Below, in pieces: positions 1 through 8,517 of a stretch of DNA of 64,000 nt. Source of the stretch: Dokdonella sp. (GTDB lineage: Bacteria; Pseudomonadota; Gammaproteobacteria; Xanthomonadales; Rhodanobacteraceae); the NCBI RefSeq assembly GCF_017744955.1, contig NZ_JAGIAG010000002.1, positions 124,001-188,000 on the forward strand. Reading direction: 5' to 3'. Within the stretch, counting starts at the first letter, position 1, and each line of letters opens with the position of its first letter. The notes under the pieces are model-generated. The model did no database searches, was not told the origin of the DNA, and saw only the letters and a program-made list of their open reading frames with translations. Position numbers and translations under genes: made by a program.

Positions 1-1
1 C

Positions 2-595
2 GCGGAAGACGTGCCGCCGCTCGGCTTCGCGCTGGCGCAATTGCACGGCATCTACGTGCTGGCGGAAAACGCGCACGGCTTGATCCTGGTCGACATGCAT
101 GCCGCGCACGAGCGCATCACCTACGAGAAGCTCAAGGCGGCGCAGGAAGGCGCCGGCATCCGTTCGCAGCTGTTGCTGGTGCCGCTGAGCCTGGCCGTCA
201 GCGAACGCGAGGCGGGCGTCGTCGAAGAGCACGTGGCGCGTTTCGCGGAGCTCGGTTTCGACGTCGAACGCAGCGGCCCGCAGAGCGTCGCGGTGCGGCG
301 CATTCCAGTGCTGCTCGACGGCGCCGACGTCGCCCAGCTCGTGCGCGACGTCATCGCCGATCTCGCCACACACGGGCAATCGCGCCGTATCGAGGAGAGC
401 GGCAACGAACTGCTCGGCACGATGGCCTGCCACGGCTCGGTGCGCGCGAATCGTCGCCTCAGCGTGCCCGAAATGAACGCGTTGCTGCGCGAGATGGAAG
501 CGACCGAGCGTTCCGCCCAATGCAATCACGGGCGGCCGACATGGGTGCAGCTCGGCATCGCCGAACTGGATCGTCTTTTTCTGCGCGGACGGTGA
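2..595 (+). CDS. mutL: DNA mismatch repair protein MutL, C-terminal part (5' end outside window)
   Basis: The reading frame is open from the window edge and carries the C-terminal dimerisation/endonuclease domain of MutL, which couples MutS mismatch recognition to strand incision. The metal-binding endonuclease motif is seen as [12 protein letters not shown] (bases about 91-126), a match to DQHAx2Ex4E with Met for Gln. It is followed by [17 protein letters not shown] and a terminal FLR, the other three motifs of nicking MutL proteins. E. coli MutL lacks these motifs; Pseudomonas-type MutL has them. The N-terminal GHKL ATPase half lies upstream and is not visible. Identification is firm; endonuclease activity is inferred from the motifs. 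Confidence 0.95.
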   Translation, partial: AEDVPPLGFALAQLHGIYVLAENAHGLILVDMHAAHERITYEKLKAAQEGAGIRSQLLLVPLSLAVSEREAGVVEEHVARFAELGFDVERSGPQSVAVRRIPVLLDGADVAQLVRDVIADLATHGQSRRIEESGNELLGTMACHGSVRANRRLSVPEMNALLREMEATERSAQCNHGRPTWVQLGIAELDRLFLRGR

Positions 596-708
596 TTGGA
601 AAACGTTTGCGATCCGTCCGGGATCGCTGTGTCTGTTAATGATTCGGCTTCGTTCTGCCCGCGGCCACGCATGGCCGCACTTCTCAAATCTCACCTCAAG
701 GATCCACG

Positions 709-1617
709 ATGCTCAAGACTGGTCTCCTGTTGGCCGCCAGCTTCGCCGGAGTGCAACTGATGTCAGCCAAGATCGAAGGCGGCAAGGCGCCCGCCGACTA
801 CACCAAGCAGATCGAAACCTGGCGCGCGCAGCGAGTCGAACGACTCAAGTCGCCGAATGGCTGGCTCAGCCTGATCGGCCTGCACTGGCTGAAGGACGGC
901 AAGAACACGGTCGGCAGCGCGAAGGACAACGACGTGGTGCTGGCGAAGGGGCCGTCGCGCCTCGGCACGATCACGTTGAAGGACGGCAAGGCGACGATCG
1001 AACTCGACGCCAAGGCGGCGGCCTCGATCGACGGCAAGCCGGAGAAGTCGGCCGTGCTGCTCGACGACAGCCACGAGAAGCCGACCACGATCGCGTTCGG
1101 CACCGCCAGCTTCTACCTGATCGACCGCAACGGCAAAAAGGGCCTGCGCGTGAAGGACAGCGAGGCGCAGACGCGCAAGCAATTCCTCGGCATCGACAAC
1201 TATGCGATCGACCCGAGTTGGCGCATCGAGGCGAAATGGGAGGCCTACCAGCCGCCGCACACGCTCGAGATACCGACCGTGCTCGGCACCGTCGACAAGA
1301 TGCCGGTGCCCGGCAAGGCCGTGTTCGAGCGCGACGGCAAGAAGTACGAGCTGCTGCCGGTGCTGGAGGAAAAGGACGCCAAGGAGCTGTTCTTCATCTT
1401 CGCCGACCGCACCAGCGGCAAGGACACCTACGGCGCCGGCCGCTTCCTGTACGCGGACATGCCGAAGGACGGCAAGGTCGTGATCGACTTCAACAAGGCC
1501 TACAACCCGCCGTGCGCGTTCACGCCGCACGCGACCTGTCCGCTGGCGCCGCCGGAAAACCGTCTCGACCTGACCATCACGGCCGGCGAGAAGAAATATC
1601 GCGGCAGCCATCACTGA
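709..1617 (+). CDS. DUF1684 domain protein, probably exported
   Basis: A 302-residue protein of the DUF1684 family. Family marks are the early block GWLSLIGLHWLKDG, a central FHA-like beta-rich region, and the C-terminal NPPCAFTPHATCPLAPPENR followed by EKKY. The first 20 residues (MLKTGLLLAASFAGVQLMSA) look like a signal peptide, so a periplasmic location is likely. The ATG follows AAGGA at a good distance. The phosphoesterase gene begins 14 bases after its stop, so the two may be cotranscribed. The biochemical function of DUF1684 is not known to me; I make no functional claim. Confidence 0.85.
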   Translation: MLKTGLLLAASFAGVQLMSAKIEGGKAPADYTKQIETWRAQRVERLKSPNGWLSLIGLHWLKDGKNTVGSAKDNDVVLAKGPSRLGTITLKDGKATIELDAKAAASIDGKPEKSAVLLDDSHEKPTTIAFGTASFYLIDRNGKKGLRVKDSEAQTRKQFLGIDNYAIDPSWRIEAKWEAYQPPHTLEIPTVLGTVDKMPVPGKAVFERDGKKYELLPVLEEKDAKELFFIFADRTSGKDTYGAGRFLYADMPKDGKVVIDFNKAYNPPCAFTPHATCPLAPPENRLDLTITAGEKKYRGSHH

Positions 1618-1631
1618 CGCGGCAGCGGAAC

Positions 1632-2135
1632 GTGCGTGTCCTGTTGATCTCCGACACGCACGCCGCGCTCGACGCACGCATCGAGTCGCTCGCGCGCGCG
1701 GCCGACCTGGTCGCGCATGCCGGTGACGTCGGCGCGGCCGAGGTGCTGGATCGGTTGCGCGCGGCTTGTCCGCGCCTGATCGCGGTACGCGGCAATAACG
1801 ACGTCCCGTCGAAATGGCCGCTACAGGGGATGGCGGCGTTGCAGGCGTTGCCCGAGCATGCGCAGATCGAGTTGCCGGGCGGCGTGCTCGTCGCGACGCA
1901 CGGCGACCGCTTCGCGCCTTCGCGGCGGCACGCGCAACTGCGCGCGGCGTTTCCGCAGGCGCGGGCGATCGTGTACGGGCACAGCCATCGCCTCTGCGTC
2001 GACGACGGCGAACGCCCGTGGGTGCTGAACCCGGGCGCCGCCGGCCGCGCGCGGACGTTCGGCGGCCCGAGCGGCCTGCTCCTGCGCGCGACGGCGAAGT
2101 CCTGGTCGGTCGAGGCGGTCCGGTTCCCGTCCTAG
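1632..2135 (+). CDS. YfcE/MJ0936-type metallophosphoesterase
   Basis: A 167-residue single-domain metallophosphoesterase starting with GTG. The metal-binding motifs occur in order: SDTH at residues 7-10, HAGDVG, RGNND, THGD and YGHSH, followed by NPGAAG, which is typical of the YfcE/MJ0936 subgroup of small phosphodiesterases. The frame is open far upstream, but homology begins at VRVLLISDTH, so the GTG at 1632 is taken as start. It lies 14 bases after the DUF1684 stop, with a purine-rich GCGGAA just before it. Substrate is unknown; the family hydrolyses artificial phosphodiesters in vitro. Confidence 0.88.
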   Translation: MRVLLISDTHAALDARIESLARAADLVAHAGDVGAAEVLDRLRAACPRLIAVRGNNDVPSKWPLQGMAALQALPEHAQIELPGGVLVATHGDRFAPSRRHAQLRAAFPQARAIVYGHSHRLCVDDGERPWVLNPGAAGRARTFGGPSGLLLRATAKSWSVEAVRFPS

Positions 2136-2226
2136 CGCGGCTCGGCTGCGGTTCAGCCCGCCGCTGCATCATGGCGGGCCGTCGGCATGAACTTTCCGTC
2201 CCCGCCGGGCTCCGAAAACGGTTGTT

Positions 2227-2254
2227 TTGGCTTGCGGTTCGGCTCGGTTACACT
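2227..2254 (+). promoter_or_regulatory. Candidate sigma-70 promoter for the FKBP-like gene
   Basis: TTGGCT (2227-2232) and TACACT (2249-2254) are separated by 16 bases, four of six matches in each hexamer. They lie about 70 bases before the FKBP-like start codon in the gap after the phosphoesterase gene. Found by eye only. Confidence 0.35.
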
Positions 2255-2322
2255 AGCGCGTTTTTGCGGCTCGGCATCCGCCCGGCCGGCTTGGATCAGT
2301 ATTCACCCCGGAGGCATCAGGC

Positions 2323-2973
2323 ATGAAGTTCGGTTGGTCAATCGCCCTTGCGGCGCTGCTTACTACAGGGTCGGCGCTCGCGCAGGACACCACGTCCGAG
2401 AAGGGCAAGGTCTCGTACGCGATCGGCTATCAGATCGGCTCCGGTCTGGCCGACCGCGGCATGGAAGTGGACATCAACACCGTCACGCGCGCGATTCAGG
2501 ACGCGTTCGGCAAGAAGCCGCCGGCCGTGCCGGAAGCGGCGATGAAGGACGCCCTGTCCAAGCTCGACGCGAAGATGAAGGCCGAAGCCGACAAGGCGCT
2601 CGGCGACAACAAGCGTCAGGCCGACCAGTTCATGGCCGAGAACAAGTCGAAGAAGGGCGTGGTCTCGCAGCCGAACGGCGTGCAGTACCGCGCGATCGAG
2701 GACGGTAACGGCAAGACGATCGGTCCGAACAACGAAGTCACCTTCCACGTGCGTGTTTCGCTGACCAACGGCCGCGAGATCCGCAGCTCCTTCGTCGGCG
2801 AACCGGTCAAGGCGAAGGTCTCGGAGATGCAGAACATCTTCGGCACCAAGCTGTTGCCGGAAATGATCCAGAAGATGAAGGTCGGCGACCACTGGCAGAT
2901 CTTCCTGCCGCCGGATCCGGGCTCGGGCAACCAGGTCTTCATCTGGGAAGTCAAGATCATCGACGTCAAGTAA
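2323..2973 (+). CDS. FKBP-type peptidyl-prolyl isomerase homologue with degenerate catalytic domain
   Basis: A 216-residue exported protein: signal peptide (MKFGWSIALAALLTTGSALA), an FKBP N-terminal dimerisation domain (SYAIGYQIGSGL... to about residue 110) and a C-terminal FKBP domain. The N-domain and linker (ADQFMAENKSKKGVVSQPNGVQYRAI, in two halves) are as in Mip/FkpA. The catalytic domain is eroded: the usual FDSSYDRG is replaced by IRSSFVGE, the I-x-GW motif is missing, and LAYG is replaced by PPDPGSG. It may be a chaperone without isomerase activity. GGAGG lies 10 bases before the ATG. A canonical paralogue lies at the other end of the window (63247). Confidence 0.85.
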   Translation: MKFGWSIALAALLTTGSALAQDTTSEKGKVSYAIGYQIGSGLADRGMEVDINTVTRAIQDAFGKKPPAVPEAAMKDALSKLDAKMKAEADKALGDNKRQADQFMAENKSKKGVVSQPNGVQYRAIEDGNGKTIGPNNEVTFHVRVSLTNGREIRSSFVGEPVKAKVSEMQNIFGTKLLPEMIQKMKVGDHWQIFLPPDPGSGNQVFIWEVKIIDVK

Positions 2974-3322
2974 GGCCGGAACGGCTTCCCGCACGGTCTT
3001 TTTGACGGCCGGCGATGGGAAGGCCGGGATTTCCGCCCCTTCGTCGAAGAAATCGGCAAACGCTGCGCTTCCAGCGCGGCGTTTGCATTTGTGGGGACGG
3101 CGGCAGGGCCACGTTGCCCTCTGAGCCGCACTGCGAGCCTCCAGTCCTGCAGCGATTCGGACCGGAATGCGCAGCGCCTGGATCGGGCGGCCGCTGCCGA
3201 CGGTTGGATCGCCTCCGGCCCCCGAACCTTGTTTCTCCAATCCAAACAGGCGGATAATCGGGTTCGGCCCGGGGTCTAAGCGGGCCGGGTTCCTATCGTG
3301 TTGAGGCAGGTCGAGGTTTGCG
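2974..3322 (+). other. Intergenic region holding one hairpin, otherwise nothing recognised
   Basis: This 349-base gap between the FKBP-like gene and the small secreted gene contains a strong hairpin at 3056-3086 and no convincing reading frame, RNA gene or insertion-sequence remnant. A GAGGCAGGTCGAGG stretch just before 3323 probably carries the ribosome binding site of the next gene. Confidence 0.5.
3056..3090 (+). terminator. Hairpin, probable terminator of the FKBP-like gene
   Basis: Two 13-base arms (3056-3068 and 3074-3086) pair with a single G-T wobble around a TTCCA loop and are followed by ATTTGT. The T-tract is short, so termination may be incomplete. It lies about 80 bases after the FKBP-like stop codon. 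Confidence 0.5.
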
Positions 3323-3772
3323 GTGGACTTGCGCAAGGCCATTCTCTCCATCGGGTGCAGCGCTTTGATTGGCCTGTGCGCGCCGGCGGCAATGGCGGAC
3401 AGCGGTGATTGCGACACCCCGTTGCCGACCGCTTTGCCGCTCAACGGCACGGTGATCGCGAGCACGTGCCCGCGCAGCCACCAGCTTCCGTGCGGCCCCG
3501 TGGATTTACCCAATCCGGCGACGACGTCACGCTTCTCGCTGGACCGACCGGCGCGCGTGGATTTTGCACTGGCCGGTGTCGGCCCGTTCGACGCCGCAAT
3601 GTACATATCCGGCGACGGCTGCGAAGGCCCGAGCTGCGGTCCGGAGTTGCCTGCCGGAGACTATTGCGTCGTCGTCACCGCGAGTCCGCCGTCCGCACTC
3701 GGTTCGTGCGGATGTTTCGCTCTGCTCAGCGACGCGGATGTGGAGACCGTGTTCCGCGATGGCTTCGAGTGA
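3323..3772 (+). CDS. Small secreted protein with C-terminal VFRDGFE tail, function unknown
   Basis: A 149-residue protein starting with GTG, with a clear signal peptide (about residues 1-26, ending PAAMA). The mature part is cysteine-rich (nine or so Cys, including CGPELPAGDYCVVV and GSCGCF) and looks like a compact disulphide-bonded beta domain. It ends in DVETVFRDGFE. This tail closely resembles the ends of the two serine proteases at 14159 (DRIFANGFD) and 16120 (DRIFRGSFETP), suggesting a shared C-terminal signal. The body is not recognised. The segment AGVGPFDAAMYISG...LPAGDYCVVVTAS has the rhythm of a prepeptidase C-terminal/P-like beta domain, but that is only an impression. Confidence 0.7.
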   Translation: MDLRKAILSIGCSALIGLCAPAAMADSGDCDTPLPTALPLNGTVIASTCPRSHQLPCGPVDLPNPATTSRFSLDRPARVDFALAGVGPFDAAMYISGDGCEGPSCGPELPAGDYCVVVTASPPSALGSCGCFALLSDADVETVFRDGFE

Positions 3773-3889
3773 TCGCGGTCGTCGTTTCGAATTTCCCCCA
3801 TCATTGCCGGCGTGCGTACGATTCGGATGCCCACGTGGGTGTCGCTCCACGGATTGACGAGTCGAGCGCTGGATAGCATTGCCGTTGCG

Positions 3890-4078
3890 ATGAACCTGAG
3901 TTCCGCCTATCCCATACTGAGTCCCTGCGTCGGCATCTGCCATCTCGGCAGCGACGGCTATTGCGAAGGCTGCCTGCGCAGCGGCGAGGAGATCGCGCGC
4001 TGGATCGCGATGGGCGACACCGAGCGGCGACGCATCGTCGAGGAAGTGCTGCCGCAGCGCGAAGCGCAGCGCACGTGA
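3890..4078 (+). CDS. DUF1289 domain protein
   Basis: A 62-residue protein with the DUF1289 signature: SPCVGICHLGSDGYCEGCLR followed by EEIARWIAMGD. The four cysteines (C-x3-C, then C-x2-C) suggest a metal or Fe-S site. The ATG at 3890 places the motif about 12 residues in; the frame is open further upstream without homology. Its stop overlaps the GTG start of the NUDIX gene by four bases, so the two are translationally coupled. Function of the family is unknown to me; it often sits next to redox or CoA enzymes. Confidence 0.85.
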   Translation: MNLSSAYPILSPCVGICHLGSDGYCEGCLRSGEEIARWIAMGDTERRRIVEEVLPQREAQRT

Positions 4079-4695
4079 GCGAAACCTCGCCCGATCCGTT
4101 CGCGCGGCTGCGTCGCGCCGTGCGCGGACTCGAAAATCCGCCGCGCGCGGCGGCGTGGAACGCGGCCGAACTCGCCGATCTGCCGATACCGCCGCCGGTG
4201 CGCGCCGCGGCCGTGCTGGTGCCATTCGTGCGTCGCAAGGAAGGATTGTCGCTGCTGTTCACGCGGCGCACCGAGCATCTGCGCCACCACGCCGGCCAGA
4301 TCAGTTTTCCGGGCGGCGGCGTCGAAGCCGGCGACCGCGACGTCGTCGCTGCCGCGCTGCGCGAGACCGAAGAGGAAACCGGCATCGCGCCGGCGCTGGT
4401 CGAGCCGTTCGGCTATCTCGATCTGCTCGCGACCGTGTCCGGCTACCAGGTCACGCCGGTGGCCGGCTTCGTCGACGGCGACTATTCGCTGCGGCTGGAC
4501 GCGCAGGAGGTCGACGAAGCTTTCGAAGTACCGCTGTCGCACGTCCTCGAACCGGGGCGCCTGCGTCGCGAATCCCTGCTGTGGAACGGCCGCGAGCGCG
4601 ACATCTTCGCGATCGAGTGGCAGGGGCACCGCATCTGGGGCGCGACCGCGGCGATCCTGAAGAATCTGCTCGATCGACTGGAGCGCGTCGCATGA
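4075..4695 (+). CDS. nudL: NUDIX hydrolase, coenzyme A pyrophosphatase (NudL-like)
   Basis: A 206-residue NUDIX protein starting with GTG inside the DUF1289 stop (GTGA). It has the NudL/UPF0035 block LLFTRRTEHLRHHAGQ then ISFPGGGVEAGD, followed by the NUDIX helix ALRETEEETGI and the downstream GYQVTPVAGF. Family members cleave CoA and CoA disulphide to phosphopantetheine and 3',5'-ADP. The first residues before FARLRRAVRG are poorly conserved, so the exact start rests on the overlap. It overlaps the following sulfurtransferase by ATGA, forming a three-gene operon. Confidence 0.88.
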   Translation: MSETSPDPFARLRRAVRGLENPPRAAAWNAAELADLPIPPPVRAAAVLVPFVRRKEGLSLLFTRRTEHLRHHAGQISFPGGGVEAGDRDVVAAALRETEEETGIAPALVEPFGYLDLLATVSGYQVTPVAGFVDGDYSLRLDAQEVDEAFEVPLSHVLEPGRLRRESLLWNGRERDIFAIEWQGHRIWGATAAILKNLLDRLERVA

Positions 4696-5543
4696 CGACC
4701 TCGCATACGCTGGTTTCCGCCGCCGACCTCGAAACGATGCGTACGCGCGGCGACGTGCTGATCGTCGACGCGCGCTTCGATCTGGCCGATCCCGGCAAGG
4801 GCGAGCGCGACTACGCCGCGGCGCACGTCCCGGGCGCGGTCTACGCGCATCTCGATCGCGATCTTTCCGATCTCGGCAAGCGCGGGCTCGGTCGCCATCC
4901 GCTGCCGGACGATGCGGCGTTCTCGGCCGCGTTGTCGCGCTGGGGCTGGCGCCGCGATCTCGACGTCGTGGTCTACGATGACGCGAACGGCGCACTCGCC
5001 GCTGCGCGGTTGTGGTGGTTGTTGCGCCTGGCCGGTCACGAGCGCGTCGCGGTCCTCGACGGCGGTTTCGCGGCATGGAAGGCCGGCGGCTATCCGCTGG
5101 AATCTGGCATCGTCGTGCGCACGGCGACCGACACGCGCGTGGTGCTCGATCGCGACGAGGTGGTCTGGTTCGACGAGCTCGAAGCGCGCCGCGCGGCACA
5201 CGGCGTGCTGCTGCTCGACGCGCGGGCAGCGCCGCGTTTTCGTGGCGAAGTGGAGCCGATCGACCCGGTCGCCGGTCACGTGCCCGACGCCGTCAACCGC
5301 GCTTTTTCCGAGAATCTCGATACATCCGGCCGCTTCAAACCGGCGGCCGAGTTGCGCCGCGAATTCGAAACCCTGCTCGGCGGCCGCACTGCGCGCGAGG
5401 TCGTGCACATGTGCGGCTCCGGCGTGACCGCCTGCCACAACCTGCTCGCGATGGAGCAGGCCGGGCTTGCGGGCTCCCGGGTGTTCGCGCCGTCGTGGAG
5501 CGGCTGGATCGCGGACCCGGAGCGCGCAGTCGCCCAAGGGTAG
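4692..5543 (+). CDS. sseA: Sulfurtransferase, thiosulfate/3-mercaptopyruvate type (two rhodanese domains)
   Basis: A 283-residue protein with two rhodanese domains, the usual arrangement of SseA/TST enzymes. The N-terminal domain is inactive and holds VYDDANGALAAARLWWLL and VLDGGFAAWK. The C-terminal domain has the catalytic loop MCGSGVTACHN with the persulfide cysteine at residue 241. The CGSGVT loop favours 3-mercaptopyruvate over thiosulfate (CRKGVT) as donor. The ATG overlaps the NUDIX stop (ATGA). Likely cytoplasmic, in cysteine and sulfur metabolism. Confidence 0.88.
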   Translation: MTTSHTLVSAADLETMRTRGDVLIVDARFDLADPGKGERDYAAAHVPGAVYAHLDRDLSDLGKRGLGRHPLPDDAAFSAALSRWGWRRDLDVVVYDDANGALAAARLWWLLRLAGHERVAVLDGGFAAWKAGGYPLESGIVVRTATDTRVVLDRDEVVWFDELEARRAAHGVLLLDARAAPRFRGEVEPIDPVAGHVPDAVNRAFSENLDTSGRFKPAAELRREFETLLGGRTAREVVHMCGSGVTACHNLLAMEQAGLAGSRVFAPSWSGWIADPERAVAQG

Positions 5544-5562
5544 ATTGATCGACGAAGAGCGT

Positions 5563-5650
5563 TTGACGCGGATCAAAGCCGATCGACGCGGATAAGGCGT
5601 AAGAAGTTCTTGTTCCTCAATCCGCGTTGATCGGCTTTGATCCGCGTCAA
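5563..5650. repeat. Long inverted repeat built on GACGCGGATCAAAGCCGATC
   Basis: Arms at 5563-5593 and 5620-5650 are 31 bases long and pair with a single mismatch around a 26-base spacer. It fills the gap between the converging sulfurtransferase and isomerase genes. The same core occurs again at 10517-10612, so it is an interspersed palindromic element rather than a plain terminator. There is no T-tract, though the hairpin could still stop transcription from both sides. Confidence 0.85.
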
Positions 5651-5672
5651 GCTTTCGCCTTCCGTGCAACGG

Positions 5673-6443
5673 CTATTTGCCCTTCAACTTTGCCAGCACG
5701 CCAGCCAGGGTCGTGCGCGACTCTTCGTTGAACCACCCGCTCACGAATGCTTCGACGTCCTCGCGATAGGCAGCGTCGAATGCCGTGACGAGATCGGCAC
5801 GCGCCAGCGCCCGCGTCGTCGCCATCGCCTTCGGCGGCAGCGCGAGCAGGGCGCGCAACCACGCCAGCGATCGCGCGACGACCTCGTCCGCGGCGGTCAG
5901 CTCGTCGACGAAGCCGATGCGCAATGCTTCCTCCGGATCGATCATCGCGCCGGCGACCATCAGGCGCTCGGCGCGATACGGGCCGACCAGGCGGCGCAGA
6001 CCGGTCTGGACTTCGGGCGGGATGGACAGGCCGACCTGGGTTTCGTTGAGGCCGATGCGAAACGGCTTGGCCGGATCGGCGCTGCGCGCCATCACGCGGT
6101 AGTCGCAGAAAGTAGCCAGCACGGCACCGCCGGCCGGGGCGTGGCCGCCGATCGCGGCGACGACCGGAACGGTCGACGCGGCGATCGCGCGGCACAAGCC
6201 CGAGTATTCGCGCCAGAGTTCGGCCAGACGTCCGTCGCGGTCGAGTTCGAGCACGACCGCGACGTCAAGTCCGGCGCTGAACATGCCGGGCCGCCCGGAC
6301 AGGACGATGCCGCGTGCGCCCTGCGCCGGCGCGTTCTCGATCGCCTCGCGCAGCGCGCGGCTGAGCTGATGGTCGAAGGCGTTGACCGGCGGTCGCGCCA
6401 GGCGCAGTTCGAGGATGTCGTCGTGGCGGATCAGGTCGAGCAT
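5673..6443 (-). CDS. Enoyl-CoA hydratase/isomerase, probably delta3-delta2-enoyl-CoA isomerase
   Basis: A 256-residue crotonase-fold protein. Oxyanion-hole segments are seen as MFSAGLDV and GGHAPAGGAVLATFCDYRVM. The run FRIGLNETQVGLSIPPEVQ matches the block around the active-site glutamate of mitochondrial-type enoyl-CoA isomerase (ECI1, IGLNETQLGI) better than that of enoyl-CoA hydratases, which carry a second glutamate elsewhere. It would shift 3-enoyl to 2-enoyl-CoA during oxidation of unsaturated fatty acids. It begins 16 bases after the glycosidase gene and probably shares its transcript. Subfamily assignment is inference from motif memory. Confidence 0.8.
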   Translation of the reverse strand: MLDLIRHDDILELRLARPPVNAFDHQLSRALREAIENAPAQGARGIVLSGRPGMFSAGLDVAVVLELDRDGRLAELWREYSGLCRAIAASTVPVVAAIGGHAPAGGAVLATFCDYRVMARSADPAKPFRIGLNETQVGLSIPPEVQTGLRRLVGPYRAERLMVAGAMIDPEEALRIGFVDELTAADEVVARSLAWLRALLALPPKAMATTRALARADLVTAFDAAYREDVEAFVSGWFNEESRTTLAGVLAKLKGK

Positions 6444-6459
6444 GGTGTCGGGTTCCGTT

Positions 6460-8517
6460 TCAGTTCGGGGGTGGATTCGGCGTCAGGTCCCAGACCAGGA
6501 CCTGGAACGGTTCGAGGGAAATACGCAGCGGCGCTGTCGCGTCGACGTCGCGCGCCTGGTCCTTTTCATACGGCGACTGCGCGCGGAATGTCGTAGCCGA
6601 GTGCGCCGGCAGCTCCAGCGCCGCGCGCAGGTCGAGGCTGAATTCCTGCGTCGTCTCGCGCGGATTGCGCAGACTCACGACCGCGCGCGCGGGCGACCAG
6701 GAAGCCCAGCCGTAGACCTCGCCGCGCGCTGGATCGCCGCCGATCCAATGGCTGTCGCGCAATACGTCGGCGCGTTCGCGCGCCCATTTCGCCGCGTCGG
6801 CGAGCACGTCCCAGTCGGCCTCGCCGAGCAGGTCGGGCGAAACGTACAGTTCCTGCAAGCCGGTGCCGCTGGCGAAATACGAACGCACTTCGTCGGCGAA
6901 GTCCGCGGGCTTCGGATTCGCGTCGAGTCCGCGCGCGTGCCGGGCATAGACGATGCCGTGCAGCATCAGCGCGTTGAGCGGGAACAGCGATCCCTGACGC
7001 ACGATGCCGCCGTAGGTATCGGCGTCGCGATAGGTAATCCAGCGTTGGCGATCGTCGCCGCGGCCGGCGAACTCGTGATCCTCGCCGCCGCGCCAGATCG
7101 AATCGGCCGTGCGCAGCCAGAACGGCGAGGGCCAGGTCCCCGTGGTGAGATTGACGAACAGATCGGGCTTCACCGCGCGCAGGTCGCCGATCAGCGCGAT
7201 CGCCGCGGCGAAGTCGCTGTCGAACGCGCTGCCCTTCGTCACCTTGTCGGGACTGCCGGTGCCGTCGAGCTTGAACTGGTTGATGTGGTACCTGGTCAGC
7301 AGATCGAGCGCGGCCTGGTGGAACAACGCGTAGTACTTCGGCCCCGACAGCGCGAGGCCCTGGTCGTCGACTTCGTAGCCTTGCTCGCGCGCGGTCGCGA
7401 GGCGTTCCGCGCGCGGCGGTCCGTAGCCGCCCCACGGTGACAGCCAGACGCCGGGTTCGGCGCCGGCGGCTTCGGCGGCCTTGGCGACCGAGGCGAATCC
7501 GTCCGGGAAGCCGGCGTTGAATTGCCACAGCTTCTTGTGGTCGTCCCAGCCGTCGTCGAACAGGAAGGAATCGAGTTCGACGCCGCGCTGCCGCGTCAGT
7601 TTCTCGGCATAGGCGCCGATCCGGCGGATGGCGTCTTCCCGCGTGTACGGCGTGAAGTAGCCGATGTCGTACCAGGAGTTGTAGTGCAGGAAGGTCCGGT
7701 ACGGGTGCGCGCGCTCGCGTTCGAGATAGGCGAGGAAGGTGCGCCGGAGCTGGCCCGGCACGCTGGTGCCGTAGACGGTCGAGTAGGTCGCGCTCACCTT
7801 GGCGCGCAGCGGCAGTACGCGCTTGACGAAGACCTGCGCGCGACCGGCTTCGATGCGCGCTTCCGACATCGGATGCTCGACGCCGAAGAAGCGCGTGTCG
7901 GCGATCACCGGCGAGCCTTGCACGGTGCCGGCCGTCCACGCGTCGCCGAGTCGTTGATCGATCAGCACGACTCGCGCGAGATCGAGGTCGCGGCTCGCGT
8001 CGAACGCGAATTCCTGGCGCACGTAGTTGCCGCCGTCGCGCAGCACGGCGCGCCAATGCACGCTCAAGCCGGTTGCGTCGTCGAGGAGGTCGGCTTTCAG
8101 CGCCGCTCCGGCGAAGCGTTCCGCGGCGCGCGAGGATTTCGGCTCGGCCGCGAGCGCGACGCAGGCGAGCTTGCCGCGCAGCTTGAAGCGGCTGGAGGGG
8201 ACGGCGGACTTGTCGCGCAGAACCAGCGCGAACAGTCCGCCGTCGAGCGCATGCTTCGTCGCGTCGAGGCGATTGTCGAAGGCCTGCGGCTCGAGGGCTC
8301 CGTCGTCGCGCGCGACCGCATAGCGCAGCGCTGCGTTGTCGAGCGCGCCGCCGTTCTCGTCGGCGCGGCAGTGCGCCTTGCCCGGATCGACGGGAAGCCA
8401 GATCGGCGAGAACGCTTCCGCGGCGGATGCGCCCGGCAGCGCGACGGCGAGCCAGAGCAGGCTCGCGGCCGCGCCGAGCACGATCCGCGTCGCGCGCGAG
8501 ATCGCCGCGGAAGGCAT
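6460..8517 (-). CDS. Secreted clan GH-D-like glycosidase (alpha-galactosidase-related TIM barrel)
   Basis: A 685-residue protein with a signal peptide (to about residue 33), an N-terminal beta-rich domain (about 35-260) and a TIM barrel. Barrel features resemble GH36/GH27: HYNSWYDIGYF (278-288), FLFDDGWDD (318-326), PGVWLSPWGGYG, the likely nucleophile in QFKLDGTG (Asp418) and the likely acid/base in WRGGEDHE (Asp480). Some relatives are annotated as alpha-galactosidase or misleadingly as enterotoxin. The C-terminus is a small beta domain (about 600-680). The ATG shares one base with the stop of the DUF4139 gene. Substrate cannot be read from the sequence. Confidence 0.72.
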   Translation of the reverse strand: MPSAAISRATRIVLGAAASLLWLAVALPGASAAEAFSPIWLPVDPGKAHCRADENGGALDNAALRYAVARDDGALEPQAFDNRLDATKHALDGGLFALVLRDKSAVPSSRFKLRGKLACVALAAEPKSSRAAERFAGAALKADLLDDATGLSVHWRAVLRDGGNYVRQEFAFDASRDLDLARVVLIDQRLGDAWTAGTVQGSPVIADTRFFGVEHPMSEARIEAGRAQVFVKRVLPLRAKVSATYSTVYGTSVPGQLRRTFLAYLERERAHPYRTFLHYNSWYDIGYFTPYTREDAIRRIGAYAEKLTRQRGVELDSFLFDDGWDDHKKLWQFNAGFPDGFASVAKAAEAAGAEPGVWLSPWGGYGPPRAERLATAREQGYEVDDQGLALSGPKYYALFHQAALDLLTRYHINQFKLDGTGSPDKVTKGSAFDSDFAAAIALIGDLRAVKPDLFVNLTTGTWPSPFWLRTADSIWRGGEDHEFAGRGDDRQRWITYRDADTYGGIVRQGSLFPLNALMLHGIVYARHARGLDANPKPADFADEVRSYFASGTGLQELYVSPDLLGEADWDVLADAAKWARERADVLRDSHWIGGDPARGEVYGWASWSPARAVVSLRNPRETTQEFSLDLRAALELPAHSATTFRAQSPYEKDQARDVDATAPLRISLEPFQVLVWDLTPNPPPN

